DNA of 64,000 bases from Hungatella hathewayi (GCA_025149285.1 CP102274.1:6800489-6864488); one strand, 5' to 3'. Shown: positions 1 to 7,943, counted from the stretch's first letter. Numbers and translations: made by a program. The notes: generated by a model from the letters alone, not told the origin.

Positions 1-837
1 AACGCTTCCATCCGTATTGTCAACCAGCAGACGGTTTCTGAACAGAAGCTTCTGGAGTCCAAAAGCGCTACCGCTGAAATGCTGCATTTTCTCACAGCCT
101 GTATCCGCTATGGCGTCAGCGTCTGTATCGCCGGCTCCACCGGCTCGGGAAAAACAACCGTGATGGCCTGGCTGCTGTCCCAGGTTCCCAATAACCGGCG
201 CCTGATTACCATTGAGGAGGGCAGCCGGGAATTTGATTTAATCAAGAGGGACGCCGATGGCAATATCCTCAATTCCGTTGTACACCTGCTTACAAGGCCC
301 CATGAGAACCCAGCCATGAACATCAACCAGGATTTTCTCCTGGAGCGTGTGTTGCGAAAGCACCCGGACGTAATCGGCGTGGGGGAAATGAGATCGGCGG
401 CCGAGAGCCTTTCGGCTGCGGAAAGCTCCCGGACCGGTCATACGGTCTGCACCACCATTCACTCTAATTCCTGCAACAGCACCTACCGGCGTATGATGAC
501 GCTTGCCAAGCGCAAGTATAACATGGACGATTCCGTACTCATGCAGATTATGGTGGAAGCCTATCCGGTGGTTGTCTTTACGAAGCAGCTGGAGGACCGT
601 TCCCGGAAAATCATGGAAATCATAGAGGGGGAGGACTACCAGGATGGAAAGCTGATCTATCGCTCTCTTTACAAGTATGAGGTAGTGGACAACGTAACTC
701 TGGAAAGCGGGGAAACCCGCGTGGTAGGGCATCATCGGAAAGTAGGCTCTATCTCTGACGGCTTGAAAAAAAGGCTGCTGGACAACGGAATATCTCATAA
801 AGAACTGGAGGAATTCACAGGAAAGGAGGTGGATTAG
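1..837 (+). CDS. CpaF/TadA-like secretion ATPase (5' end outside window)
   Basis: Type II/IV secretion ATPase of the CpaF/TadA/VirB11 family, expected to power assembly of a Tad-like pilus or a conjugation-related machine at the inner face of the membrane. The frame is open from base 1, so the protein starts upstream of the window; the first internal ATG is at 79. A Walker A motif GSTGSGKTT is at about 133-159, a Walker B-like stretch DVIGVGEMR near 367-393, and the histidine-box segment TGHTVCTTIHS follows at about 436. It heads a tight run with TadB- and TadC-like genes. Family assignment is firm; whether it serves conjugation, adhesion or uptake cannot be read from the sequence. Confidence 0.88.
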   Translation, partial: NASIRIVNQQTVSEQKLLESKSATAEMLHFLTACIRYGVSVCIAGSTGSGKTTVMAWLLSQVPNNRRLITIEEGSREFDLIKRDADGNILNSVVHLLTRPHENPAMNINQDFLLERVLRKHPDVIGVGEMRSAAESLSAAESSRTGHTVCTTIHSNSCNSTYRRMMTLAKRKYNMDDSVLMQIMVEAYPVVVFTKQLEDRSRKIMEIIEGEDYQDGKLIYRSLYKYEVVDNVTLESGETRVVGHHRKVGSISDGLKKRLLDNGISHKELEEFTGKEVD

Positions 838-1770
838 TTGCATTGGATTTATTTGATTTGCTTTGTCCTTATCAATGCCGGGCTTATGGCTCTGCTCGGG
901 GTCCGCCCCGGAGATTTCATTGACGCTGTTTTTTTGTCCAGACGCAGGGCCGCCACGTTAAGCGATGAACTGAATGTGCTCCTGGGCACTCCGTCTAAGG
1001 GATTTTTTAACCAGGACTATGAAATCAAACGAATTTTAAGGGATACAGGCAGGGCAGACCGATTTGAAGCTCTCAAACGGCTGACCCTGATTCTCTTTGC
1101 GGTAGGCGCGGTGCTGGCGCTTCTGATCGACAATGTGTACATGGTCCCGATTATGGGAATCGGCTTTTCCCTGCTGCCCGTGTGGTATCTGCACAGCACG
1201 GCGGCCAGCTACAAAAAGCATTTGAACGAGGAGCTGGAGACGGCCATCTCCATTATTACAACCTCGTACCTGCGTACAGAGGATATTATCCGGTCCATAC
1301 AGGAAAACCTGCCTTATATCAATGAACCGGTGAAAGCCAATTTTGAAGCGTTTGTATATGAGGCCAGACTGATAAACGCCAATACCACCAGCGCCATCAA
1401 CAGCCTGAAAATGAAAATTCCAAACCGGGTATTCCATGAATGGTGCAATATTTTAATCCAGTGCCAGTCAGACCGTTCCATGAAGAACACCCTGCCTACC
1501 ATTGCCCAGAAATTCAGCGATGTCCGTATCGTACAGTCAGAGCTGGAGGCCATGATGCAGGGGCCGCGGCGTGAGGCAATTACTATGATGTTTCTGGTAA
1601 TTGCCAACATACCTCTGTTATATTTCCTCAACAAGGACTGGTTTCATACCCTGCTTTTCACCACCCCAGGAAAAATCGCCCTTGCCATCTGTGGCGCGAT
1701 TATCCTGTTTTCACTGACACAGATCATGAAACTAAGTAAGCCTATTGAATACGGAGGTGACGGCAAATGA
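838..1770 (+). CDS. TadB-like type II secretion F-domain membrane protein
   Basis: Inner-membrane platform protein resembling TadB, a T2SSF-domain partner of the CpaF ATPase. A hydrophobic N-terminal helix is followed by a cytoplasmic segment, a two-helix membrane hairpin around residues 75-120, a soluble helical part and a C-terminal hydrophobic hairpin near residues 250-300. It starts at TTG directly after the ATPase stop codon, with AAAGGAGGTGG about ten bases upstream, so translation is probably coupled. The stop overlaps the start of the next gene (ATGA). The order ATPase-TadB-TadC is the usual one for Tad systems, which supports the call more than sequence identity does. Confidence 0.72.
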   Translation: MHWIYLICFVLINAGLMALLGVRPGDFIDAVFLSRRRAATLSDELNVLLGTPSKGFFNQDYEIKRILRDTGRADRFEALKRLTLILFAVGAVLALLIDNVYMVPIMGIGFSLLPVWYLHSTAASYKKHLNEELETAISIITTSYLRTEDIIRSIQENLPYINEPVKANFEAFVYEARLINANTTSAINSLKMKIPNRVFHEWCNILIQCQSDRSMKNTLPTIAQKFSDVRIVQSELEAMMQGPRREAITMMFLVIANIPLLYFLNKDWFHTLLFTTPGKIALAICGAIILFSLTQIMKLSKPIEYGGDGK

Positions 1771-2645
1771 CAGTGTTAGCACTTTTGGCGGTTGTGTTGG
1801 CTGGCTTTAGCATCTACTATCTCGCCTGTGCGTTTGCAGACATTCCCACCAGCAGGACCTCCCGCACAATGCTGATGGTCCGAAAGCAGCAAGGCGGACG
1901 GAATGAAAAGCTGGCGGAGGTTTACCTTACAAAAATCGCAGTGCTTCTGGCCCCCTGCCTAAAGCTGGACAGGCTGAGGCGCAACAAACTCCAGTCCGCT
2001 TTAAATATAGCCGGATTGGAGCTGACCCCGGAGGTCTATACTGCAAAAGCCTGGGTAACAGCCGGCATGACCGGGCTTTGTGCTCTGCCCGCGGTATTTG
2101 TGATGCCGCTCATGGTGCCGCTTATAATCGGATTGGCCGTGGCACTCTGGTTCTCGACATACTACGCTGCTTTTGATTTTGTCAGAAAGCGGCGGAAGCT
2201 CATTGAAGCGGAAATCCCGCGCTTTGCCCTGACCATCGGGCAGAACCTGGAAAATGACCGGGATGTGCTGAAAATCCTGACTTCCTACCGGCGTGTGGCG
2301 GGCAGGGATTTTGGCGCGGAACTGGATCAGACGATTGCGGACATGATTACTTCTAACTATGAGAACGCTCTGCTTCATTTTGAAACCAGAATCGGAAGCC
2401 CCATGCTCTCGGACGTTATCAGAGGTCTGGTTGGCGTACTCCGGGGGGACGACCAGCGCATGTACTTTAAAATGATCTGCTTTGATATGAGACAGATTGA
2501 GCAGAACAACCTGAAAAAGGAAGCCGCAAAACGGCCGAAGAAAATACAGCGGTACTCCATGATGATGCTTATATGTATTATGATTATCTATCTTGTAGTG
2601 CTGTGTACGGAAGTATTAAGCTCTCTCGGCGCATTTTTCGGTTAA
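1767..2645 (+). CDS. TadC-like type II secretion F-domain membrane protein
   Basis: Second membrane platform protein, TadC-like. It has an N-terminal membrane helix (residues about 1-22), a pair of helices near residues 100-140, a soluble T2SSF-like region and a C-terminal membrane helix (about 265-290). The start ATG overlaps the stop of the TadB-like gene by four bases, indicating coupled translation. With the upstream ATPase it forms the motor and platform of a pilus or secretion device. No prepilin peptidase (TadV), secretin or CpaB gene is visible downstream, as expected for a monoderm or a reduced system. The exact substrate is unknown. Confidence 0.7.
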   Translation: MTVLALLAVVLAGFSIYYLACAFADIPTSRTSRTMLMVRKQQGGRNEKLAEVYLTKIAVLLAPCLKLDRLRRNKLQSALNIAGLELTPEVYTAKAWVTAGMTGLCALPAVFVMPLMVPLIIGLAVALWFSTYYAAFDFVRKRRKLIEAEIPRFALTIGQNLENDRDVLKILTSYRRVAGRDFGAELDQTIADMITSNYENALLHFETRIGSPMLSDVIRGLVGVLRGDDQRMYFKMICFDMRQIEQNNLKKEAAKRPKKIQRYSMMMLICIMIIYLVVLCTEVLSSLGAFFG

Positions 2646-2700
2646 CTGGTCCATATCAGTTTTACAACTACTTAACAACAATATACCAGGAGGTTTATCC

Positions 2701-2922
2701 ATGAAAAGAATGATTTTAAAATTAAACAGAACCGCACCCCGCCTTATGTTAAACACCCGAGCCGCACTCTCCAATCAGCGCGGTGATTTTTATATCAGCG
2801 ATGCAGTAAAGATAATCATAGCCGTTGTGCTGGGCGCCCTCCTGTTGGCAGCCCTGACCTTAATTTTTAACGACACGGTGATTCCCAGAATCACCAGGGA
2901 GATTGAGGCATTATTCGGATAA
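2701..2922 (+). CDS. small single-helix membrane protein, pilin-like candidate
   Basis: A 73-residue protein with a strong AGGAGG site eight bases before ATG. The N-terminal third is basic and polar; residues about 38-58 are a single hydrophobic helix (KIIIAVVLGALLLAALTLIF), followed by a short tail ending in EALFG. Size, position directly after TadC and the basic leader plus one hydrophobic helix are what an Flp-type pilin or pseudopilin would show, but a clear prepilin peptidase site (G followed by xxxxE) is not evident. It is followed by a strong terminator, so it closes the Tad-like operon. Function is inferred from context only. Confidence 0.6.
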   Translation: MKRMILKLNRTAPRLMLNTRAALSNQRGDFYISDAVKIIIAVVLGALLLAALTLIFNDTVIPRITREIEALFG

Positions 2923-2932
2923 AGATACCTTG

Positions 2933-2969
2933 GGGATCAGCGCAGAAAGATGGCGCTGGTCCCTTTTTT
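2933..2969 (+). terminator. intrinsic terminator after the Tad-like operon
   Basis: The arms GGGATCAGCGC and GCGCTGGTCCC form about 11 base pairs with one G-U pair and are followed by TTTTTTA. It lies between the pilin-like gene and the next ORF and rules out a start for that ORF at 2950. Confidence 0.85.
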
Positions 2970-3009
2970 ATTTTACTTTTCGCAATGTGCGGTAATGGAG
3001 GTGAAGGCA

Positions 3010-3348
3010 TTGAATCAAAACCATTGTAAGTTTTATTCCTTTATGCGGGCAACCAGGGGCAACTGGAGAAATACACTGTACGTTATGTGCGGCGGTTCCT
3101 TCTGTCCCCATGGGAAAAACCCGCCGTGTGAAGGCTATCTGATGGCAGCAGATGCGGACGGAAGCCTGATCATAATGCCTGTGGAAATCGTCAGGCAGTT
3201 TACCGGTGAATTGATAGAACCGTCAGAATGCCGGGGGACTTTAGTGAGAAAGACCTTTGAGGCTGTTTTCTCCCGGTATATCGAATGGCATACAATCTCG
3301 GATTCCAGCTGTCCGCTCCTGCAGCTTTACCAGGACGCCGACCGCTGA
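3010..3348 (+). CDS. hypothetical protein
   Basis: A 112-residue protein of unknown function. The open frame extends upstream to 2950, but that part is the transcription terminator; GGAGGTG at 2998-3004 sits about six bases before TTG at 3010, so the TTG start is preferred. The protein is soluble, with paired cysteines (CGGSFCPHG followed by PPCEGY) that may bind a metal, and a C-terminal helix-rich half. It lies between the Tad-like operon and a zinc-finger gene. No family was recognised. Confidence 0.55.
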   Translation: MNQNHCKFYSFMRATRGNWRNTLYVMCGGSFCPHGKNPPCEGYLMAADADGSLIIMPVEIVRQFTGELIEPSECRGTLVRKTFEAVFSRYIEWHTISDSSCPLLQLYQDADR

Positions 3349-3365
3349 CATTCAACAAAAAACTG

Positions 3366-3408
3366 TCCTGATAAACGTAATCCCGCCGTAAACGGCGAGT
3401 AATCAGGA
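3366..3408 (+). promoter_or_regulatory. hairpin covering the ribosome binding site of the zinc-finger gene
   Basis: TCCTGAT (3366-3372) is complementary to ATCAGGA (3402-3408), with an inner stem CGCCGT/ACGGCG. The 3' arm contains the first half of the AGGAGG site used by the gene at 3419, so folding would hide the ribosome binding site. There is no U-tract, so this is not a terminator. Regulation is an inference. Confidence 0.45.
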
Positions 3409-3418
3409 GGTAATCGTT

Positions 3419-3829
3419 ATGAAGCGGAAGCATCAAATCAGATGCCCCTATTGCGGGGCCTACGCCACTTGCCGGCCTGCCAGCGTTGTCTATGGCAAAT
3501 CCGGTACAACTAAAAATTCATACCTGTATATCTGTTCCAGATGGCCGGCCTGTGATTCCTATGTGGGAACCCACAGAAAAGACCGACGCCCCCTGGGAAC
3601 GCCGGCCAATAAAGAACTGCGCCGCAAGCGTATTCTGGCTCACCGCTCATTGGACGCTCTGCAGCAAAACTGCCATATGAAGAAGTGGGAAGCTTATATC
3701 TGGCTGCAGGCCAAGCTGGGGCTTAGTGAAGCGGAGACCCATATCGGCATGTTTTCGGAATATATGTGTGACAGGACGATTGAGCTTTGTAATCAGGCAT
3801 TGGAAACTGACCATATTCGGGCAGCATGA
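3419..3829 (+). CDS. zinc-finger-containing protein (DUF3268-like)
   Basis: A 136-residue protein with an N-terminal zinc ribbon: CPYCG near residues 9-13 and a later CSRWPACDSYVG segment, a topoisomerase-like zinc ribbon pattern known in clostridial mobile elements (DUF3268 type). The C-terminal two thirds are helical and basic (KELRRKRILAHRSLD). It could bind nucleic acid, but no catalytic motif is present. Start is ATG at 3419 with AGGAGG seven bases upstream inside the hairpin noted at 3366. The next gene, a sigma-like factor, follows after 15 bases, so they are probably cotranscribed. Confidence 0.65.
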   Translation: MKRKHQIRCPYCGAYATCRPASVVYGKSGTTKNSYLYICSRWPACDSYVGTHRKDRRPLGTPANKELRRKRILAHRSLDALQQNCHMKKWEAYIWLQAKLGLSEAETHIGMFSEYMCDRTIELCNQALETDHIRAA

Positions 3830-3844
3830 AGGGAGGCGGCATTT

Positions 3845-4423
3845 ATGAGGAAAGACGGTATCCTGACAGAAGAACAGAGGTGCCTGGTAACAGAACACAT
3901 GTCCGTTGTCCATTGGGTGATTCTATTGAACATCCATGTAAATGAGAGGATTTACGGCTTTAGCTATGACGATTTATTCCAGGAGGGTTGTGTCTGGCTA
4001 TGCAGGGCCGCTGTCTCCTATGACCCGTCCCTATCCCAGTTTTCCACTTATGCAAGAAAGGTTGTCCGCAACGGGCTGCTCTCCTACTGCCGGACTATGT
4101 GCGACAAACAGCGTCACTTCACCCGGCTGGAGATTGGTGAACAGGGGGAGTTGATTGCCGATGGCGCCGTCTTAAACCGTGTCGATGGATTCAGCGCACA
4201 TATTTCCATGCTGGAGACGCTCGAACTGCTGGAATCCAGGAAGCAGGATTATAACGGCATCGCGCGGCTGGGAATCGAGGCTCTGGAATTAAAAATAAAG
4301 GGCCTTACCATTAAGGAGATTGCACAGATGTACGGCGTGCCGTCCTCTCATGTGGGGGCCTGGATTTCCCGCTCCGCTTATAAGCTGCGGGAGGACAGAA
4401 AATTTCTGGACAGTGTCCGGTAG
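3845..4423 (+). CDS. sigma-70-like factor
   Basis: A 192-residue protein with a region-2-like part (YDDLFQEGCVWLCRAAVSYDPSLSQFSTYA, residues about 40-70) containing the DLFQEG core-binding signature, and a C-terminal helix-turn-helix resembling region 4 (KGLTIKEIAQMYGVPSSHVGAWISRS, about 150-180). The layout is that of small sigma factors on mobile elements. GGGAGGCGG lies upstream of ATG. A second sigma-like gene occurs at 11549 and a third at 60850, so the region may have its own transcription programme. Which promoters it would read is unknown; it may instead be a DNA-binding adaptor that kept the fold. Confidence 0.75.
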   Translation: MRKDGILTEEQRCLVTEHMSVVHWVILLNIHVNERIYGFSYDDLFQEGCVWLCRAAVSYDPSLSQFSTYARKVVRNGLLSYCRTMCDKQRHFTRLEIGEQGELIADGAVLNRVDGFSAHISMLETLELLESRKQDYNGIARLGIEALELKIKGLTIKEIAQMYGVPSSHVGAWISRSAYKLREDRKFLDSVR

Positions 4424-4478
4424 CCTGTTGAAAAGGCGGCGCTTCAACCGTAAGGAACAGATAAAGGAGGTATTTACT

Positions 4479-5174
4479 ATGACGTTAAAGACACTATTTA
4501 CTGCTGTTGGCCGTATGGAAAAAAGAACTGACAGCCCCGGCCGCTCCTATCCGGTTATCGTGCTGGGAGGGAAGGACTACATGGTTGATTTACAGGAAAT
4601 GCTGGTTTGGAGCAGCTTAAACTGGCGGATTGCCAGGAAGAACGAAATTGGAGAGCTTTACAATAAGGCGGTACTCGATTACAGCTTTCAGGCAGACCGT
4701 ACATGGAACGCCTGCGTGGAGCGTCTGCTGATCCGTGGGCTGCTGGTCTCCGGAAGCGGAGCAACTGATTATGACGCTTTATATGACTTGTTAAGCACTA
4801 TGTATATCATACCGGCCTCCGGCAGCTTTCCCCTCCGGCTGTTTTCATTCTTAAAGCTTGTGCTGGTGAAGGATGTGCCTTTGTCCATGGCCCGCAGGCT
4901 TCTTTGTGGGGACAAGCGGACAGCCGGGGAAAAGCAGGTAATGCGCCTGGCCGGACAGACCCTGATGTCCACAGCGGAAATCATCAAATGTGTGGAAAAG
5001 GGAATTCACAGTCTGCCCAACGAGGAAAGTGTGCTTGACAAGCTTTATGATGACAGGGACACCACCAGCGACAATATTGCCTATCTGGTTAAATCCAGCT
5101 CCAACAGCAAGCCTGTTGTCCTGGCTGTTGCAAATCTGTACCTGCGTAAGCAGATTATTTTTGAAAGGATTTGA
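4479..5174 (+). CDS. hypothetical protein
   Basis: A 231-residue soluble protein not recognised. The frame is open from 4320, inside the preceding sigma-like gene, but AAAGGAGG at 4463-4470 fixes ATG at 4479. It is mostly helical; the segment around residues 60-110 (AVLDYSFQADRTWNACVERLLIRGLLVSGSGATDYDALYDLL) has the look of a winged-helix or small adaptor domain but no diagnostic motif. It sits in the plus-strand run with the membrane protein at 5180, five bases downstream. Confidence 0.6.
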   Translation: MTLKTLFTAVGRMEKRTDSPGRSYPVIVLGGKDYMVDLQEMLVWSSLNWRIARKNEIGELYNKAVLDYSFQADRTWNACVERLLIRGLLVSGSGATDYDALYDLLSTMYIIPASGSFPLRLFSFLKLVLVKDVPLSMARRLLCGDKRTAGEKQVMRLAGQTLMSTAEIIKCVEKGIHSLPNEESVLDKLYDDRDTTSDNIAYLVKSSSNSKPVVLAVANLYLRKQIIFERI

Positions 5175-5179
5175 CATTT

Positions 5180-5647
5180 ATGAAAAAATGGAACAAATAC
5201 CCCCGCGTTTTGAAAAGGAAATTGTATCTTACCCTCTTGACCGGAACTGCCGGTGTGATTGTCAGTTTCATGGTCTATATGGTTTCCGCTGACTCCATGC
5301 TCCTCTCCATGAGCGGCGTCATATTCCTTTTCTGTCTGTTTCGCTCCGTGTCGCTGTGGAATATCATACGAAGGGATGCATACGCAGCCATCTCCGGAAC
5401 CTGTACCGGTATCACCGTATCCCCTTTGCGAAAGTACAAAAGGGTTCAGATCACAGATCTGTCTGGCAGGGAACACTCTCTTCTCTTCAGCAGCCATACT
5501 GCCGTACAAACCGGGGAGAAATATTGCTTTTATTTTCAAAATGAAAACTCCCCTGTCCTGGGAAACGACTATCTGGATACCATGCTGTCAACCAACACGT
5601 TTCTTGGGTACGAAAAATTATTAGAATATCATGCAGAAATTAAATAG
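5180..5647 (+). CDS. hypothetical membrane protein with two N-terminal helices
   Basis: A 155-residue protein. Two hydrophobic helices occupy residues about 18-60 (LTLLTGTAGVIVSFMVYMVS and LLSMSGVIFLFCLFRSVSLW), followed by a cytoplasmic basic segment and a beta-rich soluble C-terminal half. An in-frame TTG at 5171 lies too close to the GAAAGGA site (5164-5170), so ATG at 5180 is preferred. Unknown function; a cytoplasmic-facing anchor protein of the element is plausible from topology. Confidence 0.6.
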   Translation: MKKWNKYPRVLKRKLYLTLLTGTAGVIVSFMVYMVSADSMLLSMSGVIFLFCLFRSVSLWNIIRRDAYAAISGTCTGITVSPLRKYKRVQITDLSGREHSLLFSSHTAVQTGEKYCFYFQNENSPVLGNDYLDTMLSTNTFLGYEKLLEYHAEIK

Positions 5648-5692
5648 GCCCAGTCCTATTTCCTCTATAGATACCATGAAAGGAGGGTACTT

Positions 5693-6328
5693 TTGTATAA
5701 ACCGGGCACGATAGAGCAATATAAAATCTATAGTTATTTAAAGGAAAAATTTTATCTGGAAGAATTCCTGTTGTATCCTATCTCCAGGACTTCCATGTTG
5801 CTGGAGGACAAAGCTGGTGATAAGCTGGCCTTCGAGTACCAAAATGGATCTGTCCGGGAAATAGACCTTCCGTCACCCCCGGACATCGAAGAGGTAAAGG
5901 CTTTTCTTAAAAGTTTCCATGCTTTGGAGCCGAAGCCCTGTCTGAATGACTTTGAGAGCATTACCCTCTGGTGGCTGGAACATCCCAATCCCTTGACCCT
6001 GCAGCAGGCTTTAGGGCTTACGGACGATCTTTACCGGCACTTTTTGGTTTATCCGCTCATAGATGATGAGACCGTCCGCAGGATCGTGTCTAAGGGTCTG
6101 GTAACGGAAAAAGAATTTTTAGATATCCGTCTCTGGTATCGCAACGGCCATGTTATGACCTGCTGGCTCGGTCAACTGGGACTGGACGGGACCGGAAACA
6201 TTTATGGACTGATTTTCCGGTACAGGAAGCCTAATGCGACAAAGTACGAGTTTTACCTGCTGGACGACTATTACCGCTTTATGAACCACATACCGGACCT
6301 AGCGTCTGAAGACGCCGCCATAAATTAA
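5693..6328 (+). CDS. hypothetical protein
   Basis: A 211-residue soluble protein of unknown function. It starts at TTG 5693, with AAAGGAGGGTAC about ten bases upstream. The N-terminal part is rich in aromatic residues and charged residues; the middle (KGLVTEKEFLDIRLWYRNGHV) and the C-terminal beta-rich part (CWLGQLGLDGTGNIYGLIFRYRK) give no family match by eye. It is the last gene before the AbiE operator, and no terminator was noticed between them. Confidence 0.6.
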   Translation: MYKPGTIEQYKIYSYLKEKFYLEEFLLYPISRTSMLLEDKAGDKLAFEYQNGSVREIDLPSPPDIEEVKAFLKSFHALEPKPCLNDFESITLWWLEHPNPLTLQQALGLTDDLYRHFLVYPLIDDETVRRIVSKGLVTEKEFLDIRLWYRNGHVMTCWLGQLGLDGTGNIYGLIFRYRKPNATKYEFYLLDDYYRFMNHIPDLASEDAAIN

Positions 6329-6350
6329 AGTAAAATCAGATAAGCTTTTA

Positions 6351-6397
6351 TTTACATTCATGCTTTAATATTTTATAATGTAAAGTATGAATGTAAA
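6351..6397 (+). promoter_or_regulatory. promoter inside a 17-bp inverted repeat, AbiE autoregulation site
   Basis: TTTACATTCATGCTTTA (6351-6367) and TAAAGTATGAATGTAAA (6381-6397) are inverted repeats with one mismatch. The left arm begins with a -35 box TTTACA (6351-6356), and TATAAT (6374-6379) lies after a 17-base spacer, between the arms. A repressor bound here would cover the whole promoter. AbiEi antitoxins are known to autoregulate through inverted repeats upstream of abiE operons. Confidence 0.85.
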
Positions 6398-6417
6398 ACC
6401 AAAGGGGGCGTGCAAAG

Positions 6418-7017
6418 ATGGATGATATCTGGTTAAAGGTAAAGGAGCTTGCGGCTGACGGAAATGGAATTGTATCCACAAAGCAGGTGGAGCGTTTGGG
6501 GATCAGCCGTGCTGTGCTAAAAAAATATGTGGAGGATAACCGTCTGGTCCGTATCCGCAAGGGGCTGTACACGCTCCATGGGGATCTGCCCGATGAATAT
6601 GTGGCGCTGCAGATAAGAAGTGCAAAAGCCATTTTTTCTTATGGGACCGCGCTGTATTTCTGGGGTTTGTCTGACCGGACGCCCCATTTTATTGATATGA
6701 CGGTTCCGCAGGGAACAAATATATCCACTATAAAAAGGGATTATCCCCAGGCGCGTTTTCACTATGTCATGAGCGCCATGTACAGTATCGGCATAACGGA
6801 AACAACATCGCCTCAAGGTGGTCTGATCCGCCTGTACGACAGGGAGCGCTGTCTCTGTGACATAATTCGGGATAAGAAAAATGTGGATATGCAGCTCTAC
6901 ACCCAGGCTCTGAAGGATTACTTCCGCTCCGGGTCAGACTGCCGGAAATTATTGAAATACGGAAAAAAATTTGGAATTGAAGAACAAATCAGAACATATA
7001 TGGAGGTACTCTCATGA
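6418..7017 (+). CDS. abiEi: AbiEi-family antitoxin and repressor
   Basis: Antitoxin of a type IV AbiE toxin-antitoxin system. The 199-residue protein has an N-terminal winged-helix domain (residues about 20-60: GIVSTKQVERLGISRAVLKKYVEDNRLVRIRKGLYTL), characteristic of the AbiEi antitoxin domain, and a C-terminal domain (SYGTALYFWGLSDRTP, then YDRERCLCDIIRDKKNVD) shared by the family. AAGGGGGCG precedes ATG. The gene overlaps the toxin gene by four bases. In the family the N-terminal domain binds inverted repeats, here probably those at 6351-6397, and the C-terminal part counteracts the toxin. Confidence 0.9.
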   Translation: MDDIWLKVKELAADGNGIVSTKQVERLGISRAVLKKYVEDNRLVRIRKGLYTLHGDLPDEYVALQIRSAKAIFSYGTALYFWGLSDRTPHFIDMTVPQGTNISTIKRDYPQARFHYVMSAMYSIGITETTSPQGGLIRLYDRERCLCDIIRDKKNVDMQLYTQALKDYFRSGSDCRKLLKYGKKFGIEEQIRTYMEVLS

Positions 7018-7853
7018 AAACACCGGAACAACTAAAGGGGACAATCCGCAACATGGCAGCGCAGAAAAACCTGCGTCCCCAGGAGGTTCTGCAAATGTTT
7101 TTGTTCGAGCGGGTCCTGGAGCGTCTGGCAGGCTCGCGCTATCGGAAAAATTTTATATTAAAGGGCGGACTGTTAATCTCGTCCATGCTTGGCATTGAAG
7201 AGCGCACCACCATTGACATGGATACGACCGTGCGGGGAATCCGGATGGAGGAACCGGAAATAACTTCTGTCATTAAGGAGATCCTGTCTATTGACGTTGG
7301 CGATGGGATAGACTTTTCTTTTCGTAAGATAGAACCAATCCGTGAGGATGACACGTACAGCAATTTCCGTGTACATATCGACGCACGGTACGGAAAAATC
7401 AACAGCCCTATGAAGTTAGACATTACCACCGGAGACGAGATTACCCCCGCGGCAATCCAGTATGATTACCCACTTCTGTTTGAACATAAAACAGTGCCGG
7501 TTATGGCCTACACTCTGGAGACGATCCTTGCTGAAAAATATGAAACCATCATTCGCCGGAATATTGGAACCACGAGGGCAAGAGACTTTTATGACCTACA
7601 TACCCTATACAGGGAACGGTATTCAGAAATCCGTCCGGATATCCTGCGCATGGCCGTGGCTCACACAGCTAAGAAGCGCGGCTCTGCCAGTGCCTTGGCA
7701 GACTGGGAAGAAATATTGCAGGATATCCGCGAAGAACCGATGCTGGTATCCTTCTGGCATAAATATACCGCAGAAAATCCCTATATCGGAAAGCTCCTGT
7801 TTTCAGAAGTGCTGGATACTGTGGAGCGTATCGGCAGGCTGTTGCAGGAATAA
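7014..7853 (+). CDS. abiEii: AbiEii-family nucleotidyltransferase toxin
   Basis: Toxin of the AbiE system, a DUF1814-type nucleotidyltransferase. The 279-residue protein shows KGGLLISSMLGIEERTTIDMD at residues about 48-68, the GG and D-x-D type signature of the polymerase-beta nucleotidyltransferase fold, and the family segment ETILAEKYETIIRRNIGTTRARDFYDLHTL around residues 165-195. Relatives modify the tRNA acceptor end or otherwise stop growth, and protect against phage or stabilise mobile DNA. Start ATG overlaps the antitoxin stop. Length is usual for the family, and nothing looks broken. Confidence 0.9.
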   Translation: MKTPEQLKGTIRNMAAQKNLRPQEVLQMFLFERVLERLAGSRYRKNFILKGGLLISSMLGIEERTTIDMDTTVRGIRMEEPEITSVIKEILSIDVGDGIDFSFRKIEPIREDDTYSNFRVHIDARYGKINSPMKLDITTGDEITPAAIQYDYPLLFEHKTVPVMAYTLETILAEKYETIIRRNIGTTRARDFYDLHTLYRERYSEIRPDILRMAVAHTAKKRGSASALADWEEILQDIREEPMLVSFWHKYTAENPYIGKLLFSEVLDTVERIGRLLQE

Positions 7854-7886
7854 AATCGCTACATATTGTATATTGGCAATACATTT

Positions 7887-7939
7887 ATACTATATATTGA
7901 TTGCATTATCTTGACATATACTATATATAGTGTTATACT
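7887..7939 (+). promoter_or_regulatory. ssb promoter with repeated TATACTATATAT operators
   Basis: TTGACA (7911-7916), a 17-base spacer and TATACT (7934-7939) form a near-consensus promoter. The spacer is almost palindromic (ACTATATATAGT), and TATACTATATAT also occurs upstream at about 7887. The promoter at 52910-52938 has a comparable palindromic spacer (CAATATATTG) and also ends in GTGT before the -10 box, suggesting a common regulator. Confidence 0.8.
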
Positions 7940-7943
7940 TGCT

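Noticed and set aside
238..843. 201-codon open frame on the minus strand
   Set aside because: It is antisense to the CpaF-like gene, which has clear motifs, and it has no ribosome binding site or family.
2950..3009. Extended N-terminus of the hypothetical gene at 3010
   Set aside because: This stretch is the 3' part of an intrinsic terminator; the ribosome binding site at 2998 points to 3010.
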